A stretch of DNA of 64,000 nucleotides from Phycisphaerales bacterium UBA7800 (GCA_002480565.1 DLCK01000049.1:1-64000), one strand, 5' to 3'. Shown: positions 52,210 to 62,369, numbered from the stretch's first letter. Numbers and translations are program-made. Notes: generated by a model from the letters alone, not told the origin.

Positions 52210-52422
52210 GGCGGGATAATTCCTCTTGCCAATCAACAGGCGTTACACTCTCGTCGAGTGCCTTTTTTTTATGCATCTGCCGGTCTCGTGCCTGTTGATC
52301 GTACATATACGCTTCGGTAATCAGGGCGGCAGGTGCTACATTTTTGTACATATATCAGATATGCAAACCCGGTGCCTGAAAATTTGAATATTTTTGAAAA
52401 TGAATTATTTGAGCCCCAAACA

Positions 52423-52653
52423 TTATTGCGGCAGCTTGATCTGCTCCGACTCATCACCGAGTAACACCTTGGCGATCTCCAACTGCCGCTGCTGAGCCTG
52501 CTGCTGGGTAAGACGTGTCCGCTTGGCTTGATGAGTGAACATGGCTGAGGTCGCCAACACCGCAAGGGTCACAATCCCCATCATCCCAACAGCTACGAGC
52601 ATGGAGAAGCCACGGGGATTTGAACGCGCAACTGGTCGAGGTTTATTGGTCAT
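52423..52653 (-). CDS. Short prepilin-like protein of the secretion operon
   Basis: 76 residues from the ATG at 52653, preceded by AAGGAGG at 6 bp. The helix is GFSMLVAVGMMGIVTLAVLA, a pilin-type segment without the usual Glu at position 5, followed by a charged coiled stretch, KRTRLTQQQAQQRQLEIAKV. It resembles the minor pseudopilin GspK, which lacks that Glu, but is far shorter. Last gene of the operon, overlapping the previous one by 11 bp. Confidence 0.6.
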   Translation of the reverse strand: MTNKPRPVARSNPRGFSMLVAVGMMGIVTLAVLATSAMFTHQAKRTRLTQQQAQQRQLEIAKVLLGDESEQIKLPQ

Positions 52654-53101
52654 GCTGAGCCTCCTTGAGAAGCTGTGCACTGAGGAGTCGCATGCTCACT
52701 GGTTCGAATTGACTGCTTGTATGAACTTCCACATCCACACCGCCAGCCACAATCGTCCAATTCAGCATTGCAATATCAACCGGAAAGTAACGCTGTGTAT
52801 CATTCTCCGTGCGAACGATCTGAGTTATGTCATCATTGACTGACCAGACCACCTTCTGTTTCGGTAACGAAAGTTCCAGAGTGTGATTGGCAATGACGGA
52901 TACATGTTGAGATGCCCAAACATCCTGTCGTAGTGTTGCGATCATGCCATCGAGTTGTTGAAGCTTGGGTTTACTGGTGTATTGCGCCTGGATCAGGCGC
53001 GTCGATGTCATAAAAAGCATGGATGTGAGTAGCGTCAAAAACATGCACAATGACAAAACGTAGATCATCTCTACCAATGTGATTCCGCGATGTTGTTTCA
53101 T
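52643..53101 (-). CDS. Minor pseudopilin-like protein (GspJ type)
   Basis: 152 residues from the ATG at 53101, with GGGAG upstream and a 4 bp overlap with the preceding gene; the frame is open from 53185. The leader MKQHRGITLVEMIYVLSLCM carries the Glu at position 5. The rest is strand-rich (VWSVNDDITQIVRTENDTQR) as in GspJ. Probably part of a pseudopilus tip together with its neighbours. Confidence 0.65.
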   Translation of the reverse strand: MKQHRGITLVEMIYVLSLCMFLTLLTSMLFMTSTRLIQAQYTSKPKLQQLDGMIATLRQDVWASQHVSVIANHTLELSLPKQKVVWSVNDDITQIVRTENDTQRYFPVDIAMLNWTIVAGGVDVEVHTSSQFEPVSMRLLSAQLLKEAQHDQ

Positions 53102-53472
53102 GGCAGGTCTCCCAGATAAGTCCGGTAGACCAGGCCAACAAGCGTCGTTTGATGTCCTTGATGCTTGACGGTCATGTTGATCCATACAAAACGCTTATCC
53201 GACGGCTGCTCCTTTAGCACTTGAATCTGCGTGTCGGGCGTGAACTTTATGTTCTGGCCAGGTATCTGCATTTGAGCCAATTGCGATTCAGCGAGATAGA
53301 CAGCTTGCCTGCGAGAAGCCATCACGCGTTCGGAATCCTTCATCTTGCCTTGAACCGTCACAATCATGCCTAACATGAACATGACAAGTATCAAGCCAAT
53401 GATAAACTCCATGAGAATGTAACCGGCATAGGCACGATTCATATCTGGATGTCTGTGAATCAACCTGTGCAT
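53098..53472 (-). CDS. Minor pseudopilin-like protein (GspI type)
   Basis: 125 residues if started at the ATG at 53472, which overlaps the previous stop by one base and has GGGAG at 8 bp; a downstream ATG at 53442 is possible. The leader ends in YAGYILMEFIIGLILVMFML, with Glu at about position 5 after cleavage at Gly. It is followed by a strand-rich domain with SRRQAVYLAESQLAQMQIPG, close to the GspI pattern. Confidence 0.65.
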   Translation of the reverse strand: MHRLIHRHPDMNRAYAGYILMEFIIGLILVMFMLGMIVTVQGKMKDSERVMASRRQAVYLAESQLAQMQIPGQNIKFTPDTQIQVLKEQPSDKRFVWINMTVKHQGHQTTLVGLVYRTYLGDLP

Positions 53473-55109
53473 CAATACACTCCCGAAGTGATGGAACAAT
53501 GTTGAATGAGTTTGGCCAAAGGTGAGATCAACGCCATGCAAATCCATGCCACGGGCAAGGTGATAATCAGGATGGTACACACTGCCTCAACAGCCTGTAT
53601 CCAAACCGCGCGTTGCTGAGCCACGTTGTGATAATGCTCAGCCAAAAAACGCATGACCTGCGGCAAATTCTGCTGCTGCCCCTCAGCCCCAAGCATGGAG
53701 CAGAACACCTTGGGCAATCGGGACCGACGAGCAGATGTCGATATGTCTTCGCCTGTCTGCATCCTCGAAGCCCAGCGTTTAAATTGTGGTTGCACCACCA
53801 CGTGTTTGGTACTGTCTACTGCATAAGCAATCGCTTGATCCAATGACATCGACGCTTCTAAACCATCAGCCACCAGGTGAGACATCAATGCAATCTGCTC
53901 GGGGCGATGAGACAGTTTGATCACCGGCAAGTGCCAGCAAATCAACTCGTGAAATCTGCCGAGCAATTCACCGCGTTCACGCATGTACACAAATCCGAAT
54001 CCCCCCAATGCGATCATCGTGATCCAAAACGCGCCTGGTAAAAACTGCCCTGGCACGGTACCCCCCAACCAATGTGACACATCAAATAAGCTCATGGTGA
54101 TGGGTGGCATGGTTGTGTCAAAGTCTTCAAAAATACGCATAAATCGCGGCACAATCAACGTCATCAAACCAGTGAACATCACCGCTGCGATTAGAAGCAT
54201 CACGCACATGTAACGCATACTCGGCATCGCATGCGTCGACTGCCTGCCCTCGGCAAGTACCTGCTCATTCAAAAATCGATCGATAGCACGAGGTAGCTGA
54301 CCAACCTTTTCCGAAGCGCGTAGCAACTGAGCCTTGCGACAGGAAAGCTCGGGAACCGACGCAATAAGTGCTGTAACAATCTCTTCACCTGCGGCAATGC
54401 GGTTGGCACATTTTTTTAGACTAACCGACAACTGCCCGTGCTCGGATGCTGCGGCTGATTGGAGTACGTGCACCAAAGATTGATTGGCATGCATCGCACG
54501 TTTGATGTGCATCAACACACGAATCACACGTCGATCTTTAATCCGCTTGACTGTAGGATTAAACACCAACTGTAAAAATAAAATTGGTGGGATCCATCCA
54601 AGAAGAAAAGACAACAAACCGTCAATATCACCAAGCAAAACGGAAACCAAAAAAATCAAAATAAACAAGGCTGACAGCATGATCCAACCAAACCGATGTG
54701 CAGCAACCAGCAAGTCCGAAAGCCCTTCACCTTGAAGGAATTTCTTCCATGGCAAAAAAGACATCACAAAGCACAGGATACTCACAGCCGAAAGGACAAG
54801 AATCATTGCAAGAAAACCGACAAGACGTTCGGTCGGATTGTAGTAGTATTGGTCAAACTTGCTATACATGACCAAAATGCACAACGTGCTCATCACCCCT
54901 GCCATCGCAAGAAAGATGATCACCGCTTGAATCTGTGACCACGTTTTCCCGACCCATCGAGTAGCCAATCGTCCAAAGGCTGGAGTCTGCAAGATGACAA
55001 AAACACCTAACGCAGCCACAGTCACCCAGAATAGCGTGACTCGTTCTTCGGCTGACATGATCAAAAAGATCAATCCCAGTGTCACCCAGATTTTGCCAAA
55101 TCGTTTCAT
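53472..55109 (-). CDS. Type II secretion F-domain membrane protein 1
   Basis: 545 residues, larger than the usual 400. About 190 N-terminal residues form five or six extra membrane helices (LFWVTVAALGVFVILQTPAF and others), followed by two GspF/T2SSF domains with helices such as MCVMLLIAAVMFTGLMTLIV and ICMALISPLAKLI. GspF/PilC proteins form the inner-membrane platform of the pseudopilus. It lies directly downstream of a second, standard F protein. Confidence 0.8.
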   Translation of the reverse strand: MKRFGKIWVTLGLIFLIMSAEERVTLFWVTVAALGVFVILQTPAFGRLATRWVGKTWSQIQAVIIFLAMAGVMSTLCILVMYSKFDQYYYNPTERLVGFLAMILVLSAVSILCFVMSFLPWKKFLQGEGLSDLLVAAHRFGWIMLSALFILIFLVSVLLGDIDGLLSFLLGWIPPILFLQLVFNPTVKRIKDRRVIRVLMHIKRAMHANQSLVHVLQSAAASEHGQLSVSLKKCANRIAAGEEIVTALIASVPELSCRKAQLLRASEKVGQLPRAIDRFLNEQVLAEGRQSTHAMPSMRYMCVMLLIAAVMFTGLMTLIVPRFMRIFEDFDTTMPPITMSLFDVSHWLGGTVPGQFLPGAFWITMIALGGFGFVYMRERGELLGRFHELICWHLPVIKLSHRPEQIALMSHLVADGLEASMSLDQAIAYAVDSTKHVVVQPQFKRWASRMQTGEDISTSARRSRLPKVFCSMLGAEGQQQNLPQVMRFLAEHYHNVAQQRAVWIQAVEAVCTILIITLPVAWICMALISPLAKLIQHCSITSGVY

Positions 55110-55131
55110 CGTTTTATCCGGATCATTGTCA

Positions 55132-56337
55132 TCAAGTCAGCGAACTCATGATGCGTAAAAACGGCAGGAACATTGCAAACACACATGAGCCGATGCATAG
55201 CCCAAGCCCCACAAGTAACAGTGGATTAAAAACCGACTCTAACGAAATCATCCGCAGGTAGGCCTGTTGACGGTACATGCTTGTAAGGTCTTCGAGACTG
55301 GCCAGCAATGAGGCTGGATTCTCCGATAGTTCAATCGATGCCAACACTGTTGCGGGAATCAGTTCCAATGAATCAATGCTGGCAAAAGCGCGACCTTCCT
55401 CAAGACAGTTGATTATCTTGACTGTATCACGCGACACCGAAGGCAAATGAATCAGGTTATCAGCCAAGGACATCGCTGTCGGCAAATCCATCGACGCTTC
55501 CACGCCCATGCGAACCGCATCACACCAACGTGCAATCACATTCCGACGGAGAATCGCACTGAGGATGGGTACATAGTGAGTCATCACATCCATGACCATG
55601 GACCACGATGCGGTCAGCCGAAGCATCCCCAGCAAAACCACAGCAATCACAAAAATAATCGGTACCACAGGGATCACATATGCAGCGAGATCGAATAAGT
55701 TCAGCACTCCCACAGTCAAGGAAGGTAAGTCCGTATCAAAATCTGCAAATATTTCGCGAAATTGTGGCCCAATGACGTAGGACATAAAACACATTACAGC
55801 CACAAAAAACGCAAAGACTACCGATGGATAAGCAAACGCACGATAGAGACTGGTCTTTAACTGACCAATCATTTGTAAGTGTTGGCCAAGATTAAAGAGT
55901 ACTCCTGGCAAGCGTCCTGTCTGTGTACCTACCTCCATGAGCTTTGCATACATCGGCGGAAAGAGGCTGCGTTGGGATTCAAAAGCTTCGCTCAACGACT
56001 GCCCGCGATCCAGTTCCCCGATCACATGATTCACCGCAGTTTTAAGTCTCGACGACCGAATATCCTGAGCGATGAGTCGAAGCCCCTGTTCAATGGGTAA
56101 ACCGGACTTGGTGAGATTAATCAACTGTTGGTTGAACAGTTGCATATCCATACTGGTGACGCTGCGCCGGGGTAATGACATGCGACTGGTATCAGCTTGC
56201 TTCATCTCCAATACGGTGAGTCCTAATGCGACCAATTGTTCACGGGCAGTCTGTACATCAACAGCATCTACGGTCCCATTGAAACTACTGCCATCGGGGG
56301 TTTGTGCCCGGTATTGAAGGGTCAAAGTCTGACTCAT
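55132..56337 (-). CDS. Type II secretion / type IV pilus platform protein GspF/PilC
   Basis: 401 residues, normal for GspF/PilC. The N-terminus TLQYRAQTPDGSSFNGTVDA is the usual cytoplasmic start, then FNQQLINLTKSGLPIEQGL and the F-domain block YAKLMEVGTQTGRLPGVL are typical. Three membrane helices can be seen. It overlaps the ATPase gene by 4 bp. Confidence 0.88.
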   Translation of the reverse strand: MSQTLTLQYRAQTPDGSSFNGTVDAVDVQTAREQLVALGLTVLEMKQADTSRMSLPRRSVTSMDMQLFNQQLINLTKSGLPIEQGLRLIAQDIRSSRLKTAVNHVIGELDRGQSLSEAFESQRSLFPPMYAKLMEVGTQTGRLPGVLFNLGQHLQMIGQLKTSLYRAFAYPSVVFAFFVAVMCFMSYVIGPQFREIFADFDTDLPSLTVGVLNLFDLAAYVIPVVPIIFVIAVVLLGMLRLTASWSMVMDVMTHYVPILSAILRRNVIARWCDAVRMGVEASMDLPTAMSLADNLIHLPSVSRDTVKIINCLEEGRAFASIDSLELIPATVLASIELSENPASLLASLEDLTSMYRQQAYLRMISLESVFNPLLLVGLGLCIGSCVFAMFLPFLRIMSSLT

Positions 56338-57434
56338 GAATGGTCTCCCAGAATACGCTGCACTTCAGCGGTATCAGTCAGTTTAGCAGCTATCATCTGC
56401 TCTGACACTTCGGACATGGACAGGTATCCGGGCTGTTGCGTGATAGCGTGCGATAGCGTTGGCAAATCAGCCTTGCTTAACACCGCGCGACGCAATACGT
56501 CATCCATCACCGCGATTTCAGCAACGGGTAATCGACCTTGATATTGGCCATCATCATTCATCCGGCGTAACAGTCGCTGACTCATGACTGCATATACGGC
56601 GCTGGTGACCTGATACGCGGGAATGTCCATCTCCAGTAAACGCGTGATCGCACCAGCAGGTGTGCCTGCATGAAACGTGGCGATGAGTCGATGCCCTGAA
56701 AGTGCAGCCCCCATGGCAATGGCTGCGGTTTGATGATCACGAATCTCGCCAAGCATTAATACCTGCGGGTCTTGGCGCAAGACACTGCGTAAGGCTCGTT
56801 CATAGGTCAGTTCACCAAAGGGTTGAACCTGAATTTGCGTCACACCCGGCAGGTCACGTTCGACAGGGTCTTCAAGTGCGATGATACTTTGGCCGGCTTG
56901 CTGTCTTGCCAGCTCATCGAGCAGCGCATAGATGCTTGTCGTTTTCCCCGATCCGGAAGGGCCCGTGATGAGAAGCATCCCCTGCTGCTGCGCGATGAAC
57001 TGGTTTAAGACCGACAGCACCCCCGGTGGCAGTCCAAGTTCATCAAGATGTCGTGGTTGTATCAGTTCCGCGGGCATGCGCACCACCGCACGCATGCCTT
57101 GCGTGGTGGGCATGATCGAGAGTCGCAAATCAAGTGACTGACTTTGCGAGGGGAGCATCACCTGCATGCGACCTTCCTGAGGCAAGTCCTGCCGATAAGT
57201 CAGCAACTGTGCCATCACCATCAGTCGCGTGACCATGCTCCGCCCTACAGTTGTTTCAAACGTGTCGACCACCGATAGCAAGCCATCAACACGCATGCGC
57301 AATTCATAGCCGCCAGCAATCGGTTCCAAATGGATATCCGAGACCTGCTGTTCCAATGCAAGTTCGAGCATTGCAGTGATCCGTAGTGGTGTGTCGGTAG
57401 CCTGTTTTAGCGTCTTGAGAAAATCCGTTGGCAT
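56334..57434 (-). CDS. Type II secretion / pilus ATPase (GspE/PilB family, short form)
   Basis: 366 residues. SDIHLEP opens the central domain; Walker A is GPSGSGKT, the Asp box is IALEDPVERDLPGV, Walker B is VLMLGEIRD and the His box is LIATFHAG. Compared with GspE (about 500-570) it lacks most of the N-terminal domain, and the tetracysteine zinc motif of GspE/PilB is missing: where CxxC would stand the chain runs AVMSQRLLRRMNDDGQYQG. This makes it a compact version. GGAGACAAC precedes the ATG. Confidence 0.85.
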   Translation of the reverse strand: MPTDFLKTLKQATDTPLRITAMLELALEQQVSDIHLEPIAGGYELRMRVDGLLSVVDTFETTVGRSMVTRLMVMAQLLTYRQDLPQEGRMQVMLPSQSQSLDLRLSIMPTTQGMRAVVRMPAELIQPRHLDELGLPPGVLSVLNQFIAQQQGMLLITGPSGSGKTTSIYALLDELARQQAGQSIIALEDPVERDLPGVTQIQVQPFGELTYERALRSVLRQDPQVLMLGEIRDHQTAAIAMGAALSGHRLIATFHAGTPAGAITRLLEMDIPAYQVTSAVYAVMSQRLLRRMNDDGQYQGRLPVAEIAVMDDVLRRAVLSKADLPTLSHAITQQPGYLSMSEVSEQMIAAKLTDTAEVQRILGDHS

Positions 57435-57478
57435 GTTGTCTCCGAGGCAGGGAAAATCATTTGGAATATATTGGAATA

Positions 57479-58321
57479 CTACTGTTGCGGTTCTACGACA
57501 GTCTCCCCAAAAAGGTCAATGGAATGTGACGCGGGTGTTTGAGGTGCAGATTGATAGTCAATGGATTTCCATAAAGCCCAACCAAATGCCAAAGCTAATG
57601 CAAGGCTCAGTACCAACCAGAATTTGTTGATCGAACCCCAAAGCAAAACCACCTTGGGCACACCTCCAATCGAGGCATTAGCGTACCCACTGGCTAAGGC
57701 CATCTTGCCAAGCTTCATCGCTAACTCCGGCGGGACGACCATGTGCGAATAAGCACCAAGCAAGGCAGGTAACGCAGCGACACTCAGATGATTGTCATTG
57801 AGTTTTTCACGCAACTTTTCAATAGCGCACTTCATGTACCGGCTGGTCGTGGCAGTCGACCAACCATGCTTGGCAGCGATCTGACGTTGACTGACCCCCT
57901 GGAGAAAATGCTCGACCAACAAATCACGCTGATCCTCTGGCAATAAATCCAAGGCAGCATCCAAATGCGACTCCAATTCTTTCCAAGTCGTGACCGGCTG
58001 GTGCATTTGAGTCAACTGGTCACGCGCGTAGGACTGCTCACGGGCACTACGCGAACGATCCGAGCGAATCTTGTCGATCGACAAGCGCACGGCCGTCTGA
58101 TACAGCCAGCCCGATAATGATGTGGTGATCTGTCGTGAATGATTGAGCAGTTTAAAGAATGTGTCCTGACAGACTTCCTCGGCCTGGGCATGATTATTGA
58201 GCACGCGGTAACTTGCAGAATACACCAACGCAGAATAACGATTGACCAGTCGGGCAAAGGCAAGCTCGTTGCCACCTTCGCAGAACTCATCGAGTAGTTG
58301 TTGATCAAATTCACCCATCAT
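57479..58321 (-). CDS. ECF-type sigma factor with C-terminal membrane helix
   Basis: About 280 residues from the ATG at 58321. Region 2 is EFCEGGNELAFARLVNRYSA then AEEVCQDTFFKLL, and region 4 is LDLLPEDQRDLLVEHFLQGV with the helix-turn-helix RQIAAKHGWSTATTSRYM. An ECF sigma factor is normally about 190 residues; here a tail of 80 residues follows with one membrane helix (FWLVLSLALALAFGWALWKS). It is first in the operon, 44 bp before the ATPase gene, so it probably drives the secretion genes. Membrane tethering may replace a separate anti-sigma factor (inference). Confidence 0.82.
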   Translation of the reverse strand: MMGEFDQQLLDEFCEGGNELAFARLVNRYSALVYSASYRVLNNHAQAEEVCQDTFFKLLNHSRQITTSLSGWLYQTAVRLSIDKIRSDRSRSAREQSYARDQLTQMHQPVTTWKELESHLDAALDLLPEDQRDLLVEHFLQGVSQRQIAAKHGWSTATTSRYMKCAIEKLREKLNDNHLSVAALPALLGAYSHMVVPPELAMKLGKMALASGYANASIGGVPKVVLLWGSINKFWLVLSLALALAFGWALWKSIDYQSAPQTPASHSIDLFGETVVEPQQ

Positions 58322-58529
58322 GCCACCCCGATTCCTCAGACCCATTCATTGTATAGACGCAGCCAATCACATGGGGTTTCATGGCATATGAAAATAACAC
58401 AAAAAATTTCACAGATATGAATCAAAATATTCACAGAAAATGAGCTAATGGCCTGAAAAACACCCACATCCTGTTAAAATCCGCGATCTTGTCCTTTACA
58501 CATTCCCAGTCTCAAAATAGGTTTGCCCG

Positions 58530-60677
58530 ATGTCCCAATACGCCCCACCCGCTCCCTTGTGCCACGTCAATCCGCTGATGGGCAGTGACTCGCATGTGAA
58601 CTATTCCAATGGCAATACCTACCCGGCAATCACCCGTCCATGGGGCATGACCGCATGGACCATACTCAACGCAGAGGACCCGTGGTTTTTTGAGTATCAC
58701 AGCAACCGGTTCCGAGGCATTCGAGCGACACATCAACCGTCCCCATGGTTACGCGACTATGGCCATTTTCTAGTCACACCTTTGGTCGGAAGATGGTGCG
58801 ACCATCCTCAGCATGTGGTGTATCCCTATGACATTGATCAGCAGGATATCCACCCGCATGTGATGGGCATCAACCTGCCATCCATCAAGACAACCATGGA
58901 ATTGCTCCCCACCGAACGATGCAGCATGATGCGATTGACACTGCCCACTGATGAGCAGTCGGGTGTGCGCTTGCAAACGTATCCGGGGCAGACGACGTTT
59001 CAATTCGACAGTGCAAAAAACCGACTCATCGGCAAGACCACTGCCAACAACGGCGCAGTGCCCAAGAACTTTGCACTGTACTTTGTAATCGAATCCGACT
59101 GCCCGATTCAGAACATCCTGTCGATGGACACCACGGGCCAATTGACTGCTATTACAGAGCCAATTGAAGGTGAAGCCTTAACAGCAGTGTTGCGTTTTAC
59201 TGACCACGATCAGGCGTCGATTCATCTGCGTTTTGCGACAAGCTTCATCAGTGAAGAACAAGCCCTGCGTAACATGGATCGTGAACTTGGCGATCGTGAT
59301 TTTGACACGTTGGTCAAGCAATCTGCTGATGCTTGGAATCAATTGCTTAGCCGAATTGAAATCCAATCCGATGATGTCACACGGACGCAAACGTTTTACA
59401 CCTGTCTTTACCGTTGTCTATTGTTCCCGCGCAAATTTTATGAATTAGATGCCCAGGATCAGCCGCAGCATTACAGTCCATATGACGGGGAAATTCATCC
59501 GGGGATCATGCATACGGACAATGGTTTTTGGGATACGTATCGAACCTTGTATCCGCTGCTAACTGTGCTTTGCCCGGAAATTCTGGGGCAGATGCTCCAA
59601 GGTTGGTTATATGCATACAAGCAAGGTGGATGGTTACCCAAATGGGCATGCCCTGGACATCTGTATTGCATGATCGGGACACATGCTGCTTCAGTCTTGG
59701 CAGATGCTGCGGTCAAAGGGATCGGTGGATTTGATCAGCAACTGGCATTGGAAGCCATGCTCAAAGATGCGACTGTTATCCCGGGAGACTCAGGTGAAGA
59801 CGGACTAGGCCGACGCGGCTTGGCGGAGTACTTAAAATTAGGATACGTCGCTTCGGATAAGTCCAGCCACAGTGTCGCGCGGACGCTGGACTTTGCGTAC
59901 AATGACTATTGTATCGCTGAACTTGCATCATATCTTGGCCAGGATGATCTGGCTAAACAGTATCACCAGCAAGCTAAGAACTATCGGCATGTCTACGACA
60001 CTTCGGTGGACTTTATGCGTGCCAAAAACAGTGATGGCAGTTGGGTTGAACCCTTTGACGAATTCGCATGGTCAAGAGACTACATCGAAGGTGGTCCATG
60101 GCAGTCTTCGTGGATGGTGCCACACGACCCGCAAGGTTTGATTGAACTGATGGGTGGTCATGCGAAAGCCGCCGCCAAGCTTGAGCAGATGATGACCATG
60201 GAGCCCGTGTTTCATGAAAGTGATTACAAACGCGAGATTCACGAGATGACAGAGATGGCAATGGCGGACTTTGGGCAATATGCTCAGAGCAATCAGCCGG
60301 TGCATCATGTCTTGTCATTCTTTACTGAAGCTGGCCAACCCCAACGTACCCATCACTGGGTCCACAAGGTTCTCACCGAAATGTATCAGCCAACAGCTGA
60401 CGGTTTCCCCGGTGACGAAGACAACGGCGAGATGAGCGCATGGTATGTGTTAAACGCACTTGGCTTTTTCCCACTCTGTCCGGGTAAACCGGAATATCAC
60501 CTGGTAGCACCTTTGTTTGAAAAAGCTGTGATCCATCTGGAAAACGGTAACGACTGGATCATCCAGCGTAAGCAGAACATGCAAAGCAATACCGTCACTA
60601 TCAATGATCAAGCACATGATGACTGGAAGATCAAACATCAAACCATCGTCGAAGGTGGAACGATCCAGTTTCAATGA
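58530..60677 (+). CDS. Glycoside hydrolase family 92 (alpha-mannosidase)
   Basis: 715 residues. The N-terminal domain has NPLMGSDSHVNYSNGNTYPA (the G-x-x-x-x-x-G-N-T-Y-P motif) and RPWGMTAWTIL, and the catalytic domain has HTDNGFWDTYRTLYPLL, GDSGEDGLGRRGLAEYLK and PGDEDNGEMSAWYVLNALGF. These are the classical GH92 signatures. GH92 enzymes are calcium-dependent exo-acting alpha-mannosidases. There is no clear signal peptide, unlike many members. Single gene. Confidence 0.92.
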   Translation: MSQYAPPAPLCHVNPLMGSDSHVNYSNGNTYPAITRPWGMTAWTILNAEDPWFFEYHSNRFRGIRATHQPSPWLRDYGHFLVTPLVGRWCDHPQHVVYPYDIDQQDIHPHVMGINLPSIKTTMELLPTERCSMMRLTLPTDEQSGVRLQTYPGQTTFQFDSAKNRLIGKTTANNGAVPKNFALYFVIESDCPIQNILSMDTTGQLTAITEPIEGEALTAVLRFTDHDQASIHLRFATSFISEEQALRNMDRELGDRDFDTLVKQSADAWNQLLSRIEIQSDDVTRTQTFYTCLYRCLLFPRKFYELDAQDQPQHYSPYDGEIHPGIMHTDNGFWDTYRTLYPLLTVLCPEILGQMLQGWLYAYKQGGWLPKWACPGHLYCMIGTHAASVLADAAVKGIGGFDQQLALEAMLKDATVIPGDSGEDGLGRRGLAEYLKLGYVASDKSSHSVARTLDFAYNDYCIAELASYLGQDDLAKQYHQQAKNYRHVYDTSVDFMRAKNSDGSWVEPFDEFAWSRDYIEGGPWQSSWMVPHDPQGLIELMGGHAKAAAKLEQMMTMEPVFHESDYKREIHEMTEMAMADFGQYAQSNQPVHHVLSFFTEAGQPQRTHHWVHKVLTEMYQPTADGFPGDEDNGEMSAWYVLNALGFFPLCPGKPEYHLVAPLFEKAVIHLENGNDWIIQRKQNMQSNTVTINDQAHDDWKIKHQTIVEGGTIQFQ

Positions 60678-60683
60678 GTGCGC

Positions 60684-60733
60684 AAAAAACGACCCCGCTG
60701 TCTCGTGCGGTTGGTCACGTGACAACGGGGTCG
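60684..60733 (-). terminator. Terminator of the chemoreceptor gene
   Basis: CGACCCCG (60690-60697) pairs with CGGGGTCG (60726-60733), extended by further pairs inside, and six T residues follow on the minus strand (60684-60689). It lies just past the stop of the plus-strand GH92 gene, so it could also help end that transcript. Confidence 0.7.
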
Positions 60734-60755
60734 GACGGCAAATGTTCTAAGGTAT

Positions 60756-62318
60756 TCAGCTTTGCTGGACGCGGAACTGGCTGACTACGGTCTGCAGTCG
60801 CTTGGACTTGGTGTCCAACAACTCGGCAGCTTCGGCGGCCTGCTCGGTGTTCTGGGCGGCATCCTTAATCACAGTGTTGATCGAATCCATATTCCTGGAA
60901 ATCTCTTCAACACCATGTGCCTGTTCCTGTGAAGCAGCAGCGATGGTTTCAATCATCCGGGATACTTCAGAAGTGCTCTTGACGATGGTCTCCAAAGCAT
61001 GACCGGCTTCACCGGCAAGTTCCACACCATCCTTGACGCGCGATGAACCAGCTTGCATGCGTGTGACTGCATCAAGCGTATGCTCCTGAATCACCTTGAT
61101 TGATTCGGTGACTTCTTCAGTAGCATGCGTCGTGCGTTCGGCAAGTTTACGGACTTCGTCAGCAACAACTGCAAAACCACGACCATGTTCGCCAGCACGG
61201 GCTGCTTCAATGGCAGCATTAAGAGCAAGCAAGTTCGTCTGGTCAGCAATCTCATTGATGACTTCAACGATCTGACCGATCTTTTCACCGCGACGACCAA
61301 GTTCTTCAACGACCGAGGCGCTCTCAGTGACGGCCTGTTCAATTTCTTCCATACTTGTGGAAGTCTGTTGCACAATTTCGCCACCTTTGCCTGCACGATC
61401 ACCGGCATCCTGGGCACGCTCGGCAACTTTCGTTGCATTGCCTGCCACATCGCGGACAGTGTTGGCCATCTCTTCGACGGCAGCGGAAATGTTCATCGTC
61501 ATTGATGCCTGATCACGGATACCAGAAGCAATCGAATTGTTGGTCTGGGCGATTCCTGTTGCGGTTGATGCGACTTCTGCTGCCGATGAATTCACATCGA
61601 CAATCACATCATGAATCTTGCTGACAAAGACATTAAACCAGTGAGCCAGATCACCTAATTCATCTTTGCGACCTTCATCCACACGACGCGTCAGATCGCC
61701 TTCGCCCTGGGCAATATCCTTAAGGGCTTCAGACATCTTGTTAATCGGTCGGCCGATGGATGCCTGAATGATCCAGATCATCAAGATCCCCACAGCCAAT
61801 GACGCACCGACAACGATGCCGATGATTGTCATGAATCGCGCCATTTGTTCATCGCGGGCAACTAAGTCGGATTGGACATAAATGCCACCAATACGTTCAC
61901 CGTTGGACTTGATGTCGTGAAAGACTTCAAGACTTTTCTCTGTGAATGTTTCACCCGTTTCGACATAAGCAGGTGCTGTGAAAGCGGGTTGCTCCGCATC
62001 TGCATTATCAGGGTCAACCCATTGATAGGTTGCCATGGGTGCATTATCGCCATCATATATTGCAGCGGTTTTAATATGCGAATTGGCCTGGAGTCTGCTG
62101 AGTGTTTCCTTGGCGGTATCACTGTCAGCAAACTCGATGGCACCACTGGCTGAATTACCAACCACGTCAGCCAACGTCCCGATTTCGCGGATCATGCGTT
62201 GATCCATCGTCATCAATTCGTTACCGACAAATAATCCCCCGCACAACAAAACTGAAACTGTCACTGTCGTGGCAATACACAAGGCAAGCCGACGACGAAT
62301 AGTTAAATGGAACCGCAT
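60756..62318 (-). CDS. Methyl-accepting chemotaxis protein
   Basis: 520 residues from the ATG at 62318 (GAGGAGAAAGCATC upstream). Membrane helix 1 is LALCIATTVTVSVLLCGGLF; the periplasmic domain of about 130 residues (DQRMIREIGTLADVVGNSAS then IYVQSDLVARDEQM) resembles CHASE8. Helix 2 is IIGIVVGASLAVGILMIWII, followed by a HAMP domain and a signalling domain with the hairpin tip EVINEIADQTNLLALNAAIE. It passes ligand signals to CheA/CheW. No chemotaxis genes are adjacent. It is followed by a terminator. Confidence 0.9.
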   Translation of the reverse strand: MRFHLTIRRRLALCIATTVTVSVLLCGGLFVGNELMTMDQRMIREIGTLADVVGNSASGAIEFADSDTAKETLSRLQANSHIKTAAIYDGDNAPMATYQWVDPDNADAEQPAFTAPAYVETGETFTEKSLEVFHDIKSNGERIGGIYVQSDLVARDEQMARFMTIIGIVVGASLAVGILMIWIIQASIGRPINKMSEALKDIAQGEGDLTRRVDEGRKDELGDLAHWFNVFVSKIHDVIVDVNSSAAEVASTATGIAQTNNSIASGIRDQASMTMNISAAVEEMANTVRDVAGNATKVAERAQDAGDRAGKGGEIVQQTSTSMEEIEQAVTESASVVEELGRRGEKIGQIVEVINEIADQTNLLALNAAIEAARAGEHGRGFAVVADEVRKLAERTTHATEEVTESIKVIQEHTLDAVTRMQAGSSRVKDGVELAGEAGHALETIVKSTSEVSRMIETIAAASQEQAHGVEEISRNMDSINTVIKDAAQNTEQAAEAAELLDTKSKRLQTVVSQFRVQQS

Positions 62319-62369
62319 GATGCTTTCTCCTCTACATGCAATATCACGATAGGCGGTCAATAGACAATC

